NCBI GenBank assembly: GCA_018613055.1 | Contig: JAGGQZ010000009.1 | Coordinates: forward strand, 310,001 to 374,000 | Source: Chryseobacterium sp. ISL-80 | Lineage (GTDB): Bacteria > Bacillota > Bacilli > Bacillales > Cytobacillaceae | Direction of reading: 5' to 3' | Length of the DNA: 64,000 bases | Shown here: positions 43,536 through 52,475 of the stretch, piece by piece | Layout of the letters: every line of letters begins with the position of its first letter | Numbering within the stretch: position 1 is the stretch's first letter | Notes under the pieces: model-generated | What the model saw: only the letters and a program-made list of their open reading frames with translations | The model's database searches: none | Told to the model about the DNA's origin: nothing | Translations under genes and position numbers: made by a program

Positions 43536-44648
43536 ATGAAGCGAAGATCTTATTTTAGCGGAGTAAGTTTAGTGATAGCAGCAGGTATCTTTCTTGCCGG
43601 GTGTGGCAGTGAGTTGACAAAGGATAGTAAGGAAACAGTCGTTAAGGAAAAGCAGCAAGTCGAAGAGAAATCTCAACAAGCATCAAAAAAAGCCCAGCAA
43701 GACAAGTTTTATTTTACAGCCAATGAAGGTGGAACAATCAGCAAGGTAAATGCTTTGAACAATGAGGTTGTTAAAACGATTCAAGCAGATGGGGTTGTCC
43801 ATAATATTCAAGTGTCACCCGATGGAAAGACAGTTGCTGCTACGATCGTCCCGAGCATGGGGGCTCACGGAGGTAACGAGCATGATGATGGAGGACATGA
43901 AATGAAAATGAACGGTTCTGCACTTTTTTACGATACCGAAACGGATGAGTTACTGAAAGAAGTAGAAGTCGGTAGCCACCCAGCCCATGTTGTGTATACA
44001 GAGGATGGAAAATACGCCCTTGTCACAAACAATGAGGATAATAATGTTTCCGTTATTGATACTGAAGACTACACTGTGGTCAATACAATAGGAACAGGGA
44101 AAGGCCCGCATGGCTTCAGGATATCAAGCGACAGCAAGCATGCTTATATAGCGAACATGGGCGAGGATTCCGTCAGTGTCATTAATCTCGAATCAATGAA
44201 AGAAGATCGCAAAATACAGGTAGGTGCCGCTCCGGTCACGACAGGAATAAGCGCTGATGGGAAGACAATGGTAACAACGCTCAATGCTGAAAATGCTCTG
44301 GCAATTGTTGATCTTGAAAGTGGAAACATAGAGAAGGTAGGAGTCGGTATTGGCCCGGCTCAGGTATATCTTGATGCTAATGATCAATTTGCCTACGTGG
44401 CCAATCAGGGAACAGAGAGTAATCCTTCTAATAGCATAACGATTGTTGATTTAAAATCAAAAGCAGCTATATCTACGATTGAAACCGGTAAAGGAGCACA
44501 TGGTGTGGTGCTGAGTGAGGACAATAATACTGCGTACGTAACCAATATGTTCGAAAATACGGTAAGCATAATAGACCTTGTAACGAAAGAAGTAAAACAA
44601 ACGATTCAAGTTGGAGAAGTCCCAAATGGAATCACGATCATGAAGTAA
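43536..44648 (+). CDS. Beta-propeller lipoprotein (YncE / NirS d1-like repeats)
   Basis: A 370-residue lipoprotein: the signal peptide ends at the lipobox LAGC (Cys23), a Lys/Gln-rich linker follows, then seven-bladed-propeller repeats with the recurring VSPDGK, YALVTNNEDNNVSVID, AYVANQGT and NTAYVTNMFENTVSIID pattern (YVTN repeats). A His/Asp/Met-rich insertion, GNEHDDGGHEMKM, near residue 115 could bind metal. Such propellers occur with copper or nitrogen-oxide redox systems. The upstream Fnr-type box suggests induction without oxygen. The exact function is unknown. Confidence 0.8.
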   Translation: MKRRSYFSGVSLVIAAGIFLAGCGSELTKDSKETVVKEKQQVEEKSQQASKKAQQDKFYFTANEGGTISKVNALNNEVVKTIQADGVVHNIQVSPDGKTVAATIVPSMGAHGGNEHDDGGHEMKMNGSALFYDTETDELLKEVEVGSHPAHVVYTEDGKYALVTNNEDNNVSVIDTEDYTVVNTIGTGKGPHGFRISSDSKHAYIANMGEDSVSVINLESMKEDRKIQVGAAPVTTGISADGKTMVTTLNAENALAIVDLESGNIEKVGVGIGPAQVYLDANDQFAYVANQGTESNPSNSITIVDLKSKAAISTIETGKGAHGVVLSEDNNTAYVTNMFENTVSIIDLVTKEVKQTIQVGEVPNGITIMK

Positions 44649-44800
44649 TGGATGGATGCCGCGCCTCTTATCTTGGAGGGCGGCTTCTTGCATAAATTAA
44701 TACAATTATTCGTCACATAAACTCGATTGTTTCTACACATTTGATTTATAGAATCATAATGAAAAAAAGGTTCCCCTCAGTAAAGGAGGCTTTGTAAACC

Positions 44801-44884
44801 ATGAACCAAGTAACACTGACTGAAGATGCAAGTAAAATAATCAGGGAGATGATTGAAGCATTTGGTGAGAATTGCATAAAATGA
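44801..44884 (+). pseudogene. Short remnant resembling the N-terminus of a HesB/IscA-like protein
   Basis: After AAAGGAGG and a good spacer, an ATG opens a 27-codon frame reading MNQVTLTEDASKIIREMI and a few more residues before TGA. The start resembles HesB/IscA Fe-S carrier proteins, which are about 110 residues long; the conserved Cys motifs are absent. An overlapping ATG frame of 40 codons (44881-45003) runs into the next gene but looks unlike anything known. A truncated gene or a leader peptide are both possible. Confidence 0.4.
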
Positions 44885-44989
44885 AATTCACAAACGCAGA
44901 AAATGATTGGGTGGCATTAATGAATTATAAACAAGAAGTCACGAGATGCAAGGAAGAATATTACGATAGGTCAATTGGGGAGAAGAAGA

Positions 44990-45526
44990 ATGTACAAGTA
45001 TAAAAAAATCGTGCTGGTGGCAGCAATAGTTGTGTTATTTGGAGGTTCAGTTTATATGATATCAGCCTTTGACAAAAATGCACAGTCTGTAACCCCTTCC
45101 ATCGCTGAACAGGTGAAGGGGAAAAAAGAGGTGGCTGGATTGAATCAAAAAGATGACAGCCTTACAAGAACTGATAGCCAAGGAGCTGTTGCCGTAAAAG
45201 CCACAATTATCCCGGATCAAAGCAATACCAAACAACTGGAGTTTGAGTTAGTGTTGAATACGCACTCGATCGATCTATCAAAATACAATATCACTAAAGC
45301 CTCCAAGATTGTTTTTGATGAAAGTGAAGAAAGCCAAGAATTCATATGGAAAGCATCGTCAGAGGATTCTCATCATATGAGCGGAATATTAACTTGGGCT
45401 GGACAAACGACTGTTGACTTCAAAGAGGTGAGCCTTAAATTGGAGCAAATAGATAATGTACCAGTGAGAACGTTTAGCTGGACAAGTGAGGAAATTTACC
45501 AGTCCGACAAGGGGGGAGAACGGTGA
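44990..45526 (+). CDS. Hypothetical membrane-anchored protein
   Basis: A 178-residue protein with one N-terminal membrane segment (about 6-25) and an extracellular domain. The domain contains VAVKATIIPDQ, the motif ELVLNTHSIDLSKY and SSEDSHHMSG, a combination I have seen in exported proteins of unknown function where the SHH residues could bind metal. Its stop overlaps the GTG of the next propeller gene (GTGA). The ATG at 44990 follows GGGGAG by 8 bases. Its role is presumably linked to the propellers on both sides. Confidence 0.65.
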   Translation: MYKYKKIVLVAAIVVLFGGSVYMISAFDKNAQSVTPSIAEQVKGKKEVAGLNQKDDSLTRTDSQGAVAVKATIIPDQSNTKQLEFELVLNTHSIDLSKYNITKASKIVFDESEESQEFIWKASSEDSHHMSGILTWAGQTTVDFKEVSLKLEQIDNVPVRTFSWTSEEIYQSDKGGER

Positions 45527-46521
45527 ATAAGAATCGGTTAATGGTATCGGGGGCAGCTATATTACTGCTGCTCTCCATTATTTACATAATAGGAATAAAG
45601 AATATTGACACAATGGTTGCCTATATTCCTAATGTCGATGAAGGGACTATTTCTGTAATTGATACTAAAAAAGATAAGATCTTGAGAACACTTAAAGTAG
45701 ACAATGTGCTGTCTGACGGGATCGAGTCTAGTAAAGATGGCAAATGGATTTATGCTGGGAATTATAGTCGCGGAGAGCTATTGGTTATTGATTCTAAAAC
45801 AGGGGAAATAGTAAAGAGAATTGACACAGGCAAAAACCTTCATGGCATTGATATGACTCCGGATGGGAAGTACTTGTACCTGGCGAGCGGGGACTTTAAG
45901 GCAGGAAAAGAATTCAACTATATAACTGTTGTAGCAACGAACAGCCATAAAGTGGTCGCAGAAATCCCTACTACATCGAAAAGCCCGTCACATATCGATT
46001 TTAGCCGCGATGGAAGCCTGGCTTATGTCGCGAATATCCTTTCAAATGACATTACATTGATTAGCACGGAAACATTTAAAATCATCGCTACAATCCCAGT
46101 CGGCACCATCCCTAATGAGGTTGAGCCTTCAGCTGATGATAAGTTTCTTTACGTAGCTAATGTTACAGATGGTACAGTATCTGTTATTGACTTAATAAAC
46201 AGGAAAGAAATAGAAACAATAAAATCAGGAGAAGGGACACACGGTTTAGCTCTGTCGGCTGATGGTAAGTTTCTGTTTGCATCCAACCGGATGTCAAATG
46301 ATCTCATTAAAGTTGAATTGGATTCTAATGAACTTAAGGGGAAAGTATTGACTGGGAAAACCGCAAATCATGTCTCATTAGTGCCAGGAACAGATAAACT
46401 CTATGTGACTAACAAGGATTCTAATGATTTAACGGTGGTAGATGCTAATACAATGAAAATTCTTTCAAAAATAAATCTTGGTAAGACTCCGCATGAAATC
46501 AGCTTTGCAATTGCAAAGTAA
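45523..46521 (+). CDS. YncE-like beta-propeller protein
   Basis: A 332-residue protein with an N-terminal membrane segment (about 8-24) and no lipobox, followed by YVTN-type propeller repeats: YIPNVDEGTISVIDTKKDKI, YAGNYSRGELLVIDS, YVANVTDGTVSVID and YVTNKDSNDLTVVD. It is translationally coupled to the preceding gene and related to the lipoprotein at 43536-44648. Propellers of this type serve as redox partners or as scaffolds outside the cell; no catalytic residues can be assigned. Confidence 0.8.
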   Translation: MNKNRLMVSGAAILLLLSIIYIIGIKNIDTMVAYIPNVDEGTISVIDTKKDKILRTLKVDNVLSDGIESSKDGKWIYAGNYSRGELLVIDSKTGEIVKRIDTGKNLHGIDMTPDGKYLYLASGDFKAGKEFNYITVVATNSHKVVAEIPTTSKSPSHIDFSRDGSLAYVANILSNDITLISTETFKIIATIPVGTIPNEVEPSADDKFLYVANVTDGTVSVIDLINRKEIETIKSGEGTHGLALSADGKFLFASNRMSNDLIKVELDSNELKGKVLTGKTANHVSLVPGTDKLYVTNKDSNDLTVVDANTMKILSKINLGKTPHEISFAIAK

Positions 46522-46615
46522 TAGAAAAAACCTTTAGCTAGAGTTGAATCCTTTATTTATTCTGTCAAGGGCCACTACGCAGAAATAAACCAAAATCTCT
46601 TTTGACTACAGCCTT

Positions 46616-46753
46616 TATATCATAACAATCCCTGCCAAGATAAAGGGGATTTTAAATCCCTTCCTCGCCAGAACAACAACTGCATTCAGCTCAGTTTCTG
46701 TTGTAGGGGTTATGCTATTAAAGGGGGCTAGCCTGATAGCCAACGCAATTTGA
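46616..46753 (+). pseudogene. Degraded C-terminal fragment of a CopA-type copper ATPase
   Basis: One frame reads YIITIPAKIKGILNP, then [20 protein letters not shown] and a TGA. It aligns with the end of the intact CopA at 54606-57035 ([16 protein letters not shown], then [14 protein letters not shown]). There is no start codon and nothing upstream matches the ATPase core. The rest of 46522-46939 holds no recognisable gene, apart from this relic. Confidence 0.65.
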
Positions 46754-46939
46754 CTTCGACTGCCGGAAAGTGGCTGGAAAACTTCAGTTTTTCGTATAGA
46801 AAGAGGCCAATATCAACGACTCCGGTAAGTTTAGAAGAAGTTGCGAGGACTTAATCTAGTTAGGTTGCAACTAGAGAGGAAATCGGAAAAACACATTGGG
46901 GAAAGGCTATATATACCGCTTGAAGAAGGGACTGAAAGT

Positions 46940-46970
46940 AAAAAAGGAAGCCAGGTAGGCTTCCTCTTTG
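46940..46970 (-). terminator. Terminator of the multicopper oxidase gene
   Basis: On the minus strand AGGAAGCC and GGCTTCCT pair around a short loop and are followed by a T run. It lies about 50 bases past the oxidase stop. Confidence 0.75.
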
Positions 46971-47017
46971 AAATCAGTTTCTTATTCTACATTTTAATGC
47001 TCTAACGGAAGAGGTTA

Positions 47018-48634
47018 TTATTCAGGTTTATTATTAGCATCAGGATCTGGAGTGAAGTTTACTTTAAACCCATCATATTTAACCATATTCACCATTCCTG
47101 CAGTGGCATGATGCAAATCGTGACAATGGAATAGCCAGTTACCAGGATTATCTGCTTTAAATGCAACAACATATTCATCACCAGGTTTTAAATTAATCGT
47201 ATCTTTCATGATTGGAGCACCTTCTACAGGTTTTCCATTTTTGCTAAGAACCTGGAAGAAGTGACCATGCAAGTGCATAGGATGGTCATCCATCATAGAA
47301 TTGTTGGTCAGTGTTACTTTAACAAGATCGCCTTCCTTGACATTTATGCTATCAGTTTCTGGGAAAGTTTTGCCGTTAATCGTATAGGCCATTTCTTTGC
47401 CATCCATCGCTGTGTTTAAATCCATTTTATATTCAGTATCATATTTTTGATCCAGTGAGAATTTACCCTTTTCAGGACCCCCATAATTCATAAAGGAAAA
47501 TTCAGGTAAATTTTCAGACTGGTTAGATTTGTCAGACGAATTAGTAGAGTTTTCATATTGAATTTTTGTCTTCATTCCACTTGATCCTTCCATATCTCCG
47601 TGGCACTCTATGAACCATTCTCCGGGGTTATTTGCTGTAAACTCAATGTCATATCTCTCACCTGGTGCTATAGCAATCACTTGATTGTTTATTTCTTTTG
47701 GTTCATTTAGTTCTTGTCCGTCAATTGCTGCGACTTTAAAGTCATGGCCATGCAGGTGGATTTTATGAGACATATACCCTACATTGACAAGACGAATTCT
47801 GACCTTTTCTCCTTCTTTGACCTTTAATGGTTCAATGCTGTTACCGCTTTTGCCATTTATCGTAAAGATATCGTAAGCACTCATATCATGGCCCATTTCT
47901 TCCATTCCATCCATGCTATCATTCTCATTTGACCCCATATCGCCGTGATCCATGCCACCTGAATCAGTTTCTTTATCACTGTCCTTGTCTGAACCCATAT
48001 TACCGTGGTCCATTCCTTCCATGCTGGACTTACCTTCTGCAGGGTTGCTCATCCACTCGTCAAGCATAAGGGTATAATCACGATCATAAGACTTATCATT
48101 TGGTTCTACAATAAATGAACCGTAAAGCCCTTTATCCATTTGTTCAACAGCATTTTGATGGGTATGGTACATATACGTTCCTGGATCTTCAGGGATAAAT
48201 TCATATGTGAAGCTTTCACCTGGCTGGACTGCATTTTGTGTCACACCAGGGATGCCATCCATTTCATTTGGCACTGTAATTCCATGCCAGTGTATAGAGA
48301 TTGGTTCATTCAGTTCATTTTTAAGATTGATTTTTAATTTCTCTCCTTGCTTTACCCGAATTTGGGAGCCGGGTACAGAGCCATTGAAAGTAAGTGCTTT
48401 TACGCTAACATCCTCATTTAGCTGGTGCTTGGCTTCTTTGGCAATAATATTTATTTTATTGCCAGTAAGTGTTTCAGTAACGTTTGCTGTTTGTAGACCT
48501 TCTATATTTTCTTTTACTTCAGAGCTAGGTTCTTCTTCCATGTTTTTATGATCCATTTCACTCATACTGCTACTGGAACAGGCAGCAATAAAAAGGGTGG
48601 AAAAAATGAGAATTGAAAGTAACTTTAATTTCAT
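47018..48634 (-). CDS. Multicopper oxidase (CopA/PcoA-like lipoprotein)
   Basis: A 538-residue lipoprotein with lipobox IAAC at about residues 16-19. The copper ligands are all present: HWHG near 125 and MYHTHQN near 167, then HPMHLHGHFF and WLFHCHDLHHATAGM near the C-terminus. A Met/His/Asp-rich insertion around 195-250 (repeats of MDHGNMGS) is typical of copper-resistance oxidases and binds Cu(I). It probably oxidises Cu(I) to the less toxic Cu(II) outside the membrane. The ATG at 48634 follows GGAGGT; the open frame extends upstream without one. Confidence 0.92.
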   Translation of the reverse strand: MKLKLLSILIFSTLFIAACSSSSMSEMDHKNMEEEPSSEVKENIEGLQTANVTETLTGNKINIIAKEAKHQLNEDVSVKALTFNGSVPGSQIRVKQGEKLKINLKNELNEPISIHWHGITVPNEMDGIPGVTQNAVQPGESFTYEFIPEDPGTYMYHTHQNAVEQMDKGLYGSFIVEPNDKSYDRDYTLMLDEWMSNPAEGKSSMEGMDHGNMGSDKDSDKETDSGGMDHGDMGSNENDSMDGMEEMGHDMSAYDIFTINGKSGNSIEPLKVKEGEKVRIRLVNVGYMSHKIHLHGHDFKVAAIDGQELNEPKEINNQVIAIAPGERYDIEFTANNPGEWFIECHGDMEGSSGMKTKIQYENSTNSSDKSNQSENLPEFSFMNYGGPEKGKFSLDQKYDTEYKMDLNTAMDGKEMAYTINGKTFPETDSINVKEGDLVKVTLTNNSMMDDHPMHLHGHFFQVLSKNGKPVEGAPIMKDTINLKPGDEYVVAFKADNPGNWLFHCHDLHHATAGMVNMVKYDGFKVNFTPDPDANNKPE

Positions 48635-48842
48635 AGCTGTATACCTCCAGAAATTTTTTAAGGAAATCATAATACAAATAAATGCAGAAATTATGGATGA
48701 AAAATTCATTTCTTTTTTTGAAAAGGTTATTAGGGCAAGACTTACCATGAAAATTTTGAATAGGTATTTTTTTAGTAATCAATAATAAGAAATTTCTGCA
48801 AAAAGTAATGTTAAGATTGGTCCTAAATAGGAGGTGGCGAAT

Positions 48843-49316
48843 ATGAATAGTTTGAATAGGAGAACATTTATAGCTAAAACGCTCAAAGGGACTGCAGGAG
48901 TAATGGCCATTTCAATTCTTCCGCTTGGGTTAACAGCATGCAACAATAAGACAAGGGTAGATACAAGTTCAATGGCCAGCCTTGGGCCTATCAGTGAATT
49001 GGAAAAGGGTGAATTCCCTAAGAAAGTACCTTATAAAACAACCGTACAAGATGCATGGGTTGAACAGAAGATGGAAGGCTTTGTATACGTCAATAAAAAT
49101 AAAAATGAGGACTCTTTAATAATTATGTCGCCTGTATGTACACACCTAGGGTGTATTGCTGGGAATGCAGAGCAGGACATGAAAGAAGAAGGAGTAGCGT
49201 TTTATTGTCCTTGTCATGGAGGAGAATATGACGAATTTGGTGTGAATATTGGAGGACCCCCTCCCAGGCCACTGGATATTTTTAAGCGTTTGTCCAGGAT
49301 GGCATTGTCTATATAG
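48843..49316 (+). CDS. Rieske [2Fe-2S] protein (QcrA-like), C-terminus frameshifted
   Basis: A 157-residue Rieske protein with a Tat-type signal (NRRTFIAKT, then a hydrophobic stretch). The cluster ligands CTHLGC and CPCHGG are intact, and GGPPPRPLDIF follows as in menaquinol oxidase QcrA. The frame then ends in KRLSRMALSI. In another frame from 49298 the bases encode DGIVYIAILSPTKRN and stop at 49345, the end expected for this family, so a one-base indel between about 49280 and 49297 has cut the tail. The ATG at 48843 follows TAGGAGGTGG. It lies divergent from the multicopper oxidase. Confidence 0.82.
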   Translation: MNSLNRRTFIAKTLKGTAGVMAISILPLGLTACNNKTRVDTSSMASLGPISELEKGEFPKKVPYKTTVQDAWVEQKMEGFVYVNKNKNEDSLIIMSPVCTHLGCIAGNAEQDMKEEGVAFYCPCHGGEYDEFGVNIGGPPPRPLDIFKRLSRMALSI

Positions 49317-49345
49317 CTATTTTAAGTCCGACCAAACGGAATTAA

Positions 49346-49748
49346 TCTATAATGAATTGAAGTCTTATTTCATGTTGTTCTAATAAAAAAAAGAGCGAAA
49401 ACAAGAAGATATCCAGTGTCCTATTATTTTTGATTTGGTCCATGATTGTGGGAGTGGTAGGCTTATTGAGTATATTATTTAGGTAAAGCTGATTTAGAGT
49501 TGAAAGTAGTTTTGTGTTTAAGATAAACAAAGTTTTCGGAAAGGAATCTTTATTGGAAGTTAAAAGCCCTGCTTTAAACATGGGCTTTTTAATTTTCTTT
49601 TGTTTGGTTGCTTGTACCAGAGTGTGTATATGCTTGTCTAAAACTTAAGGTTATAGAAAGAGGGCGTTTTTTTCTCATATTTTCTTGCGCATCCTCATTC
49701 AATTTAATTCATTATAGAGGACCGTTAATTTAGAAAGGAATAATTTTT
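49346..49748. other. Intergenic stretch with a possible small membrane-peptide relic
   Basis: No gene with a valid start is seen. One frame ending at 49486 encodes a basic stretch followed by VLLFLIWSMIVGVVGLLSIL, a plausible membrane helix, but without an ATG/GTG/TTG start or ribosome site. It may be what remains of a small protein. Confidence 0.4.
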
Positions 49749-50399
49749 ATGAACTTATTTATGAGGCACATGATTGTTGGATTGACAAGCAGTATTCTAG
49801 TCTACCTATTCTTAATTAGCCGATCTGAATGGAATTCCATGCATGCTTGGAATAGAGCTTATGCTGATGTATCGCTTATCCTTCTCTTCATAACCATTTT
49901 GATCGGTCCATTAAGTAAATTGAATAACCTATTTATTCGCTTTTTATCATGGAGAAGGGAGTTAGGGATTTGGTGTTCCAACATGGCTTTACTACACGTT
50001 TATGTACTATTACAGGGATGGTTTTACTGGGAACCGATAAGACTAATCATTGGCGTTAACCAAGAAACTGGCCAGCTTTCGTTTGATCCGGGTTTCACCC
50101 TCGCCAACCTAGTTGGTGCTATGGGATTAGCTTACTTATTTCTGCTTGCTTTAATATCAAATAATTATGCAATAAAAGTATTAGGGAGAAGGAGTTGGGA
50201 CTACCTCCAAAAGAAAAGTGGGACACTTTATATTCTAGTAGTATTGCACACTGCATTTTTTCTCTTCTTTTTTAGATTAGGCAGTTATAATTGGGTACAA
50301 AAGCCTTTTTTGGTAACCGTAACAGTTATTTTCATGCTGCAATGGGCTGTTTTTATTCGAAGCGTCTACCAAAGCAAAAATAGAAGGAAAATAGAATAG
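49749..50399 (+). CDS. Ferric-reductase-like transmembrane protein
   Basis: A 216-residue integral membrane protein with about six membrane segments. ELGIWCSNMALLHVYVLLQG and SGTLYILVVLHTAFF carry His residues spaced like the heme ligands of the ferric reductase/MsrQ-YedZ fold. It may carry electrons across the membrane, perhaps for the Rieske protein and oxidase nearby; this is inference from context. The ATG at 49749 follows AAAGGAATAATTTT. Confidence 0.72.
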   Translation: MNLFMRHMIVGLTSSILVYLFLISRSEWNSMHAWNRAYADVSLILLFITILIGPLSKLNNLFIRFLSWRRELGIWCSNMALLHVYVLLQGWFYWEPIRLIIGVNQETGQLSFDPGFTLANLVGAMGLAYLFLLALISNNYAIKVLGRRSWDYLQKKSGTLYILVVLHTAFFLFFFRLGSYNWVQKPFLVTVTVIFMLQWAVFIRSVYQSKNRRKIE

Positions 50400-50573
50400 A
50401 GTTCTATTGGGGATTATTGGATATAACTTGCTTTGTGATTGTATCATCACTTTATTTATAAATCGGAGCGTTAATGCGAGCATCTTGAAAAATATGCATT
50501 TTATATGCAGTTTATTTACTTAATGCAAGGGTAACCTATCAAATGAAAGGAAAAAAACAGAAAGGGAGATTAC

Positions 50574-50900
50574 ATGTATAACCAAACTTATGAACAGTGT
50601 ATTCAGGCTTGCCTTGAATGTATGGAGGCTTGTAATGTTTGCTATGATGCGTGTTTCCATGAAGAAGACTTAAAAATGATGGCAGAATGTATAAGAATGG
50701 ATCGGGAATGCGCAGACATTTGTGCTTTCGCTGCCAAATCTATGCAATCAAACAGTCCTTTTGTAAAACAGATCTGCCAGTTATGTGCTGATATTTGCCA
50801 GGCTTGCGGAAACGAATGCAAGAAGCATTCACATGAACACTGTCAAAAATGTGCTGAGGCTTGCTTTAAATGTGCAGAAGCATGCCGGCAAATGGTATAG
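50574..50900 (+). CDS. Cys-rich four-helix bundle copper-binding protein (Csp-like, YhjQ-type)
   Basis: A 108-residue protein with about 17 Cys residues spaced as CxxxC/CxxC along four helices (QCIQACLECMEACNVCYDAC near the start, ECKKHSHEHCQKCAEAC near the end). It belongs to the DUF326 group that includes copper storage protein Csp3, which packs Cu(I) inside a helical bundle. No signal peptide is present, so it is cytosolic. The ATG follows AAAGGGAGATTAC. Its place in a copper region supports a storage role. Confidence 0.87.
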   Translation: MYNQTYEQCIQACLECMEACNVCYDACFHEEDLKMMAECIRMDRECADICAFAAKSMQSNSPFVKQICQLCADICQACGNECKKHSHEHCQKCAEACFKCAEACRQMV

Positions 50901-50904
50901 TAAC

Positions 50905-50935
50905 CAAAAAACAGACACTTGGTGTCTGTTTTTTG
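50905..50935 (+). terminator. Terminator after the Csp-like gene
   Basis: AAAAACAGACAC and GTGTCTGTTTTT form a 12-bp perfect stem with a 3-base loop, followed by TGTC. Confidence 0.87.
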
Positions 50936-51067
50936 TCTTCAAGATGTCTGAATTCCGACATGCCGGCAAAGCCCTTACCCTAAAAGTCTACATGGAAATC
51001 TAGTCTATTATTCTATTTCCGGTCATATAAATCGAGTAAGTTGATAGTTATAGAACGGAGTGAGCAA

Positions 51068-52222
51068 ATGAACAAAAGACATCAAAATACTATATTTTTA
51101 ATAAGAGTTCACAAGATTTATTTCGCGCTTTTTTTCTTAATTATTAGTATTATATTTTTCATTAATTTTCTTGATTTTAAAGAAAAAATAAATTCTTCCT
51201 TTATTACAGCTACTAGCGAAAAGGTACATACTAATATCATCCTAAGTCTCATGGCAACTGAAATAGGCTCGCTTAGATCACTTATTAATGAACAAGAAAC
51301 ACCCTCTATCTCCCGAGCAGTATTTCTCACTCTTACAAATATTTGGCCAGAAGACACAAGAACATTTCTTGGTCAAGAAATTCCGGGTTTTTCCAACTTT
51401 AATACCGAAATTGCTATCGCAGGAATTGGGACCGATCTTACCACAATGCCAATGGAATCTGCTCCCCCGTTAGAAGTGCTTTTGAAAGAGAAAGAAATGG
51501 CAGAACAGGAGCTAGGCGAAAAAAATGTTTCAGAAGAAAAAAGGATTTCGCCTGTCCTTAAAACCGGAAAGGATGTGGCATATATTTATCATTCCCACAG
51601 CTGGGAAGCTTTTTTGCCCTCGTTGCCTGGAAAGAAGACCGCAAATGAAGCTGTAAGTTTAAATGAAAGTAAAAACATAATAGCAGTGGGGAAAAAGTTA
51701 AGAGATGAATTAATGAAAAAAGGCATTGGAGCAAGCCACAGCACGTCCAATGTTACAGAGGAATTAAAAAAGAAAAATTGGAATTACAATGATTCATATA
51801 CGCTTTCAAGAGAGACAGTAAAAGAGGTAATGGCACAAGAATCATCTATTGGTTATCTTATTGATATTCACAGGGATTCCCAACCTAAAAAGCTTACAAC
51901 TACAATGATCAACGGAAAACCATTTGCAAGATTATTTTTTATAGTGGGAAGGGAAAACAAAAACTATGAAAGTAATCTTGCCTTAGCCAAAGAATTGAAT
52001 AAAATGTTAGAAGAGAAATTCCCAGGAATCAGCAGAGGTGTTTTTGTAAAGACAAAAGATGATGGGAATGGAGTATATAATCAAGACCTTTCCAGCCAAT
52101 CGATGCTGCTTGAGTTTGGAGGAATAGAGAATAATAGCATTGAATTGGATCATTCTATTAAAGCATTTGCAGAAGTTTTCAGTGAATATTATTGGGAAGC
52201 TGAGGAAGTAAACGGGAATTGA
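51068..52222 (+). CDS. Stage II sporulation protein P (SpoIIP) family amidase/endopeptidase
   Basis: A 384-residue protein with one N-terminal membrane segment (about 18-38) and a SpoIIP peptidoglycan hydrolase domain. VAYIYHSHSWEAF near 177, GYLIDIHRDS near 270 and SMLLEFGGIEN near 345 hold the catalytic His/His/Glu set. In sporulation SpoIIP with SpoIID thins septal peptidoglycan during engulfment. The usual copy is next to gpr; here it lies in a copper region, so it is probably an extra copy. The ATG at 51068 follows CGGAGTGAG. Confidence 0.85.
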   Translation: MNKRHQNTIFLIRVHKIYFALFFLIISIIFFINFLDFKEKINSSFITATSEKVHTNIILSLMATEIGSLRSLINEQETPSISRAVFLTLTNIWPEDTRTFLGQEIPGFSNFNTEIAIAGIGTDLTTMPMESAPPLEVLLKEKEMAEQELGEKNVSEEKRISPVLKTGKDVAYIYHSHSWEAFLPSLPGKKTANEAVSLNESKNIIAVGKKLRDELMKKGIGASHSTSNVTEELKKKNWNYNDSYTLSRETVKEVMAQESSIGYLIDIHRDSQPKKLTTTMINGKPFARLFFIVGRENKNYESNLALAKELNKMLEEKFPGISRGVFVKTKDDGNGVYNQDLSSQSMLLEFGGIENNSIELDHSIKAFAEVFSEYYWEAEEVNGN

Positions 52223-52475
52223 TTGTTTTAGTTTTGGCGAATTTTCTAATAGAGTCTTTATTTCTATCAACTCATGAAATTCTTATTTTTATAACAGAAT
52301 ACAAGTTCGAAATACAAGTTCGAAACCCACTTCTTCGAAGTATGCCTATCTTCCTCTTGTTAAATCACTAATTATCCTCAAACCATATATCAATATGGTG
52401 CTTCATAAAAAATGCACAGATTTATGGGATATTAGTGACAAAAGTAAAGGGATAATAGATTTCAGGAGGGAAACG

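Noticed and set aside
49377-49486. Small membrane peptide gene
   Set aside because: A good hydrophobic helix is encoded, but there is no ATG, GTG or TTG start in frame and no ribosome site.
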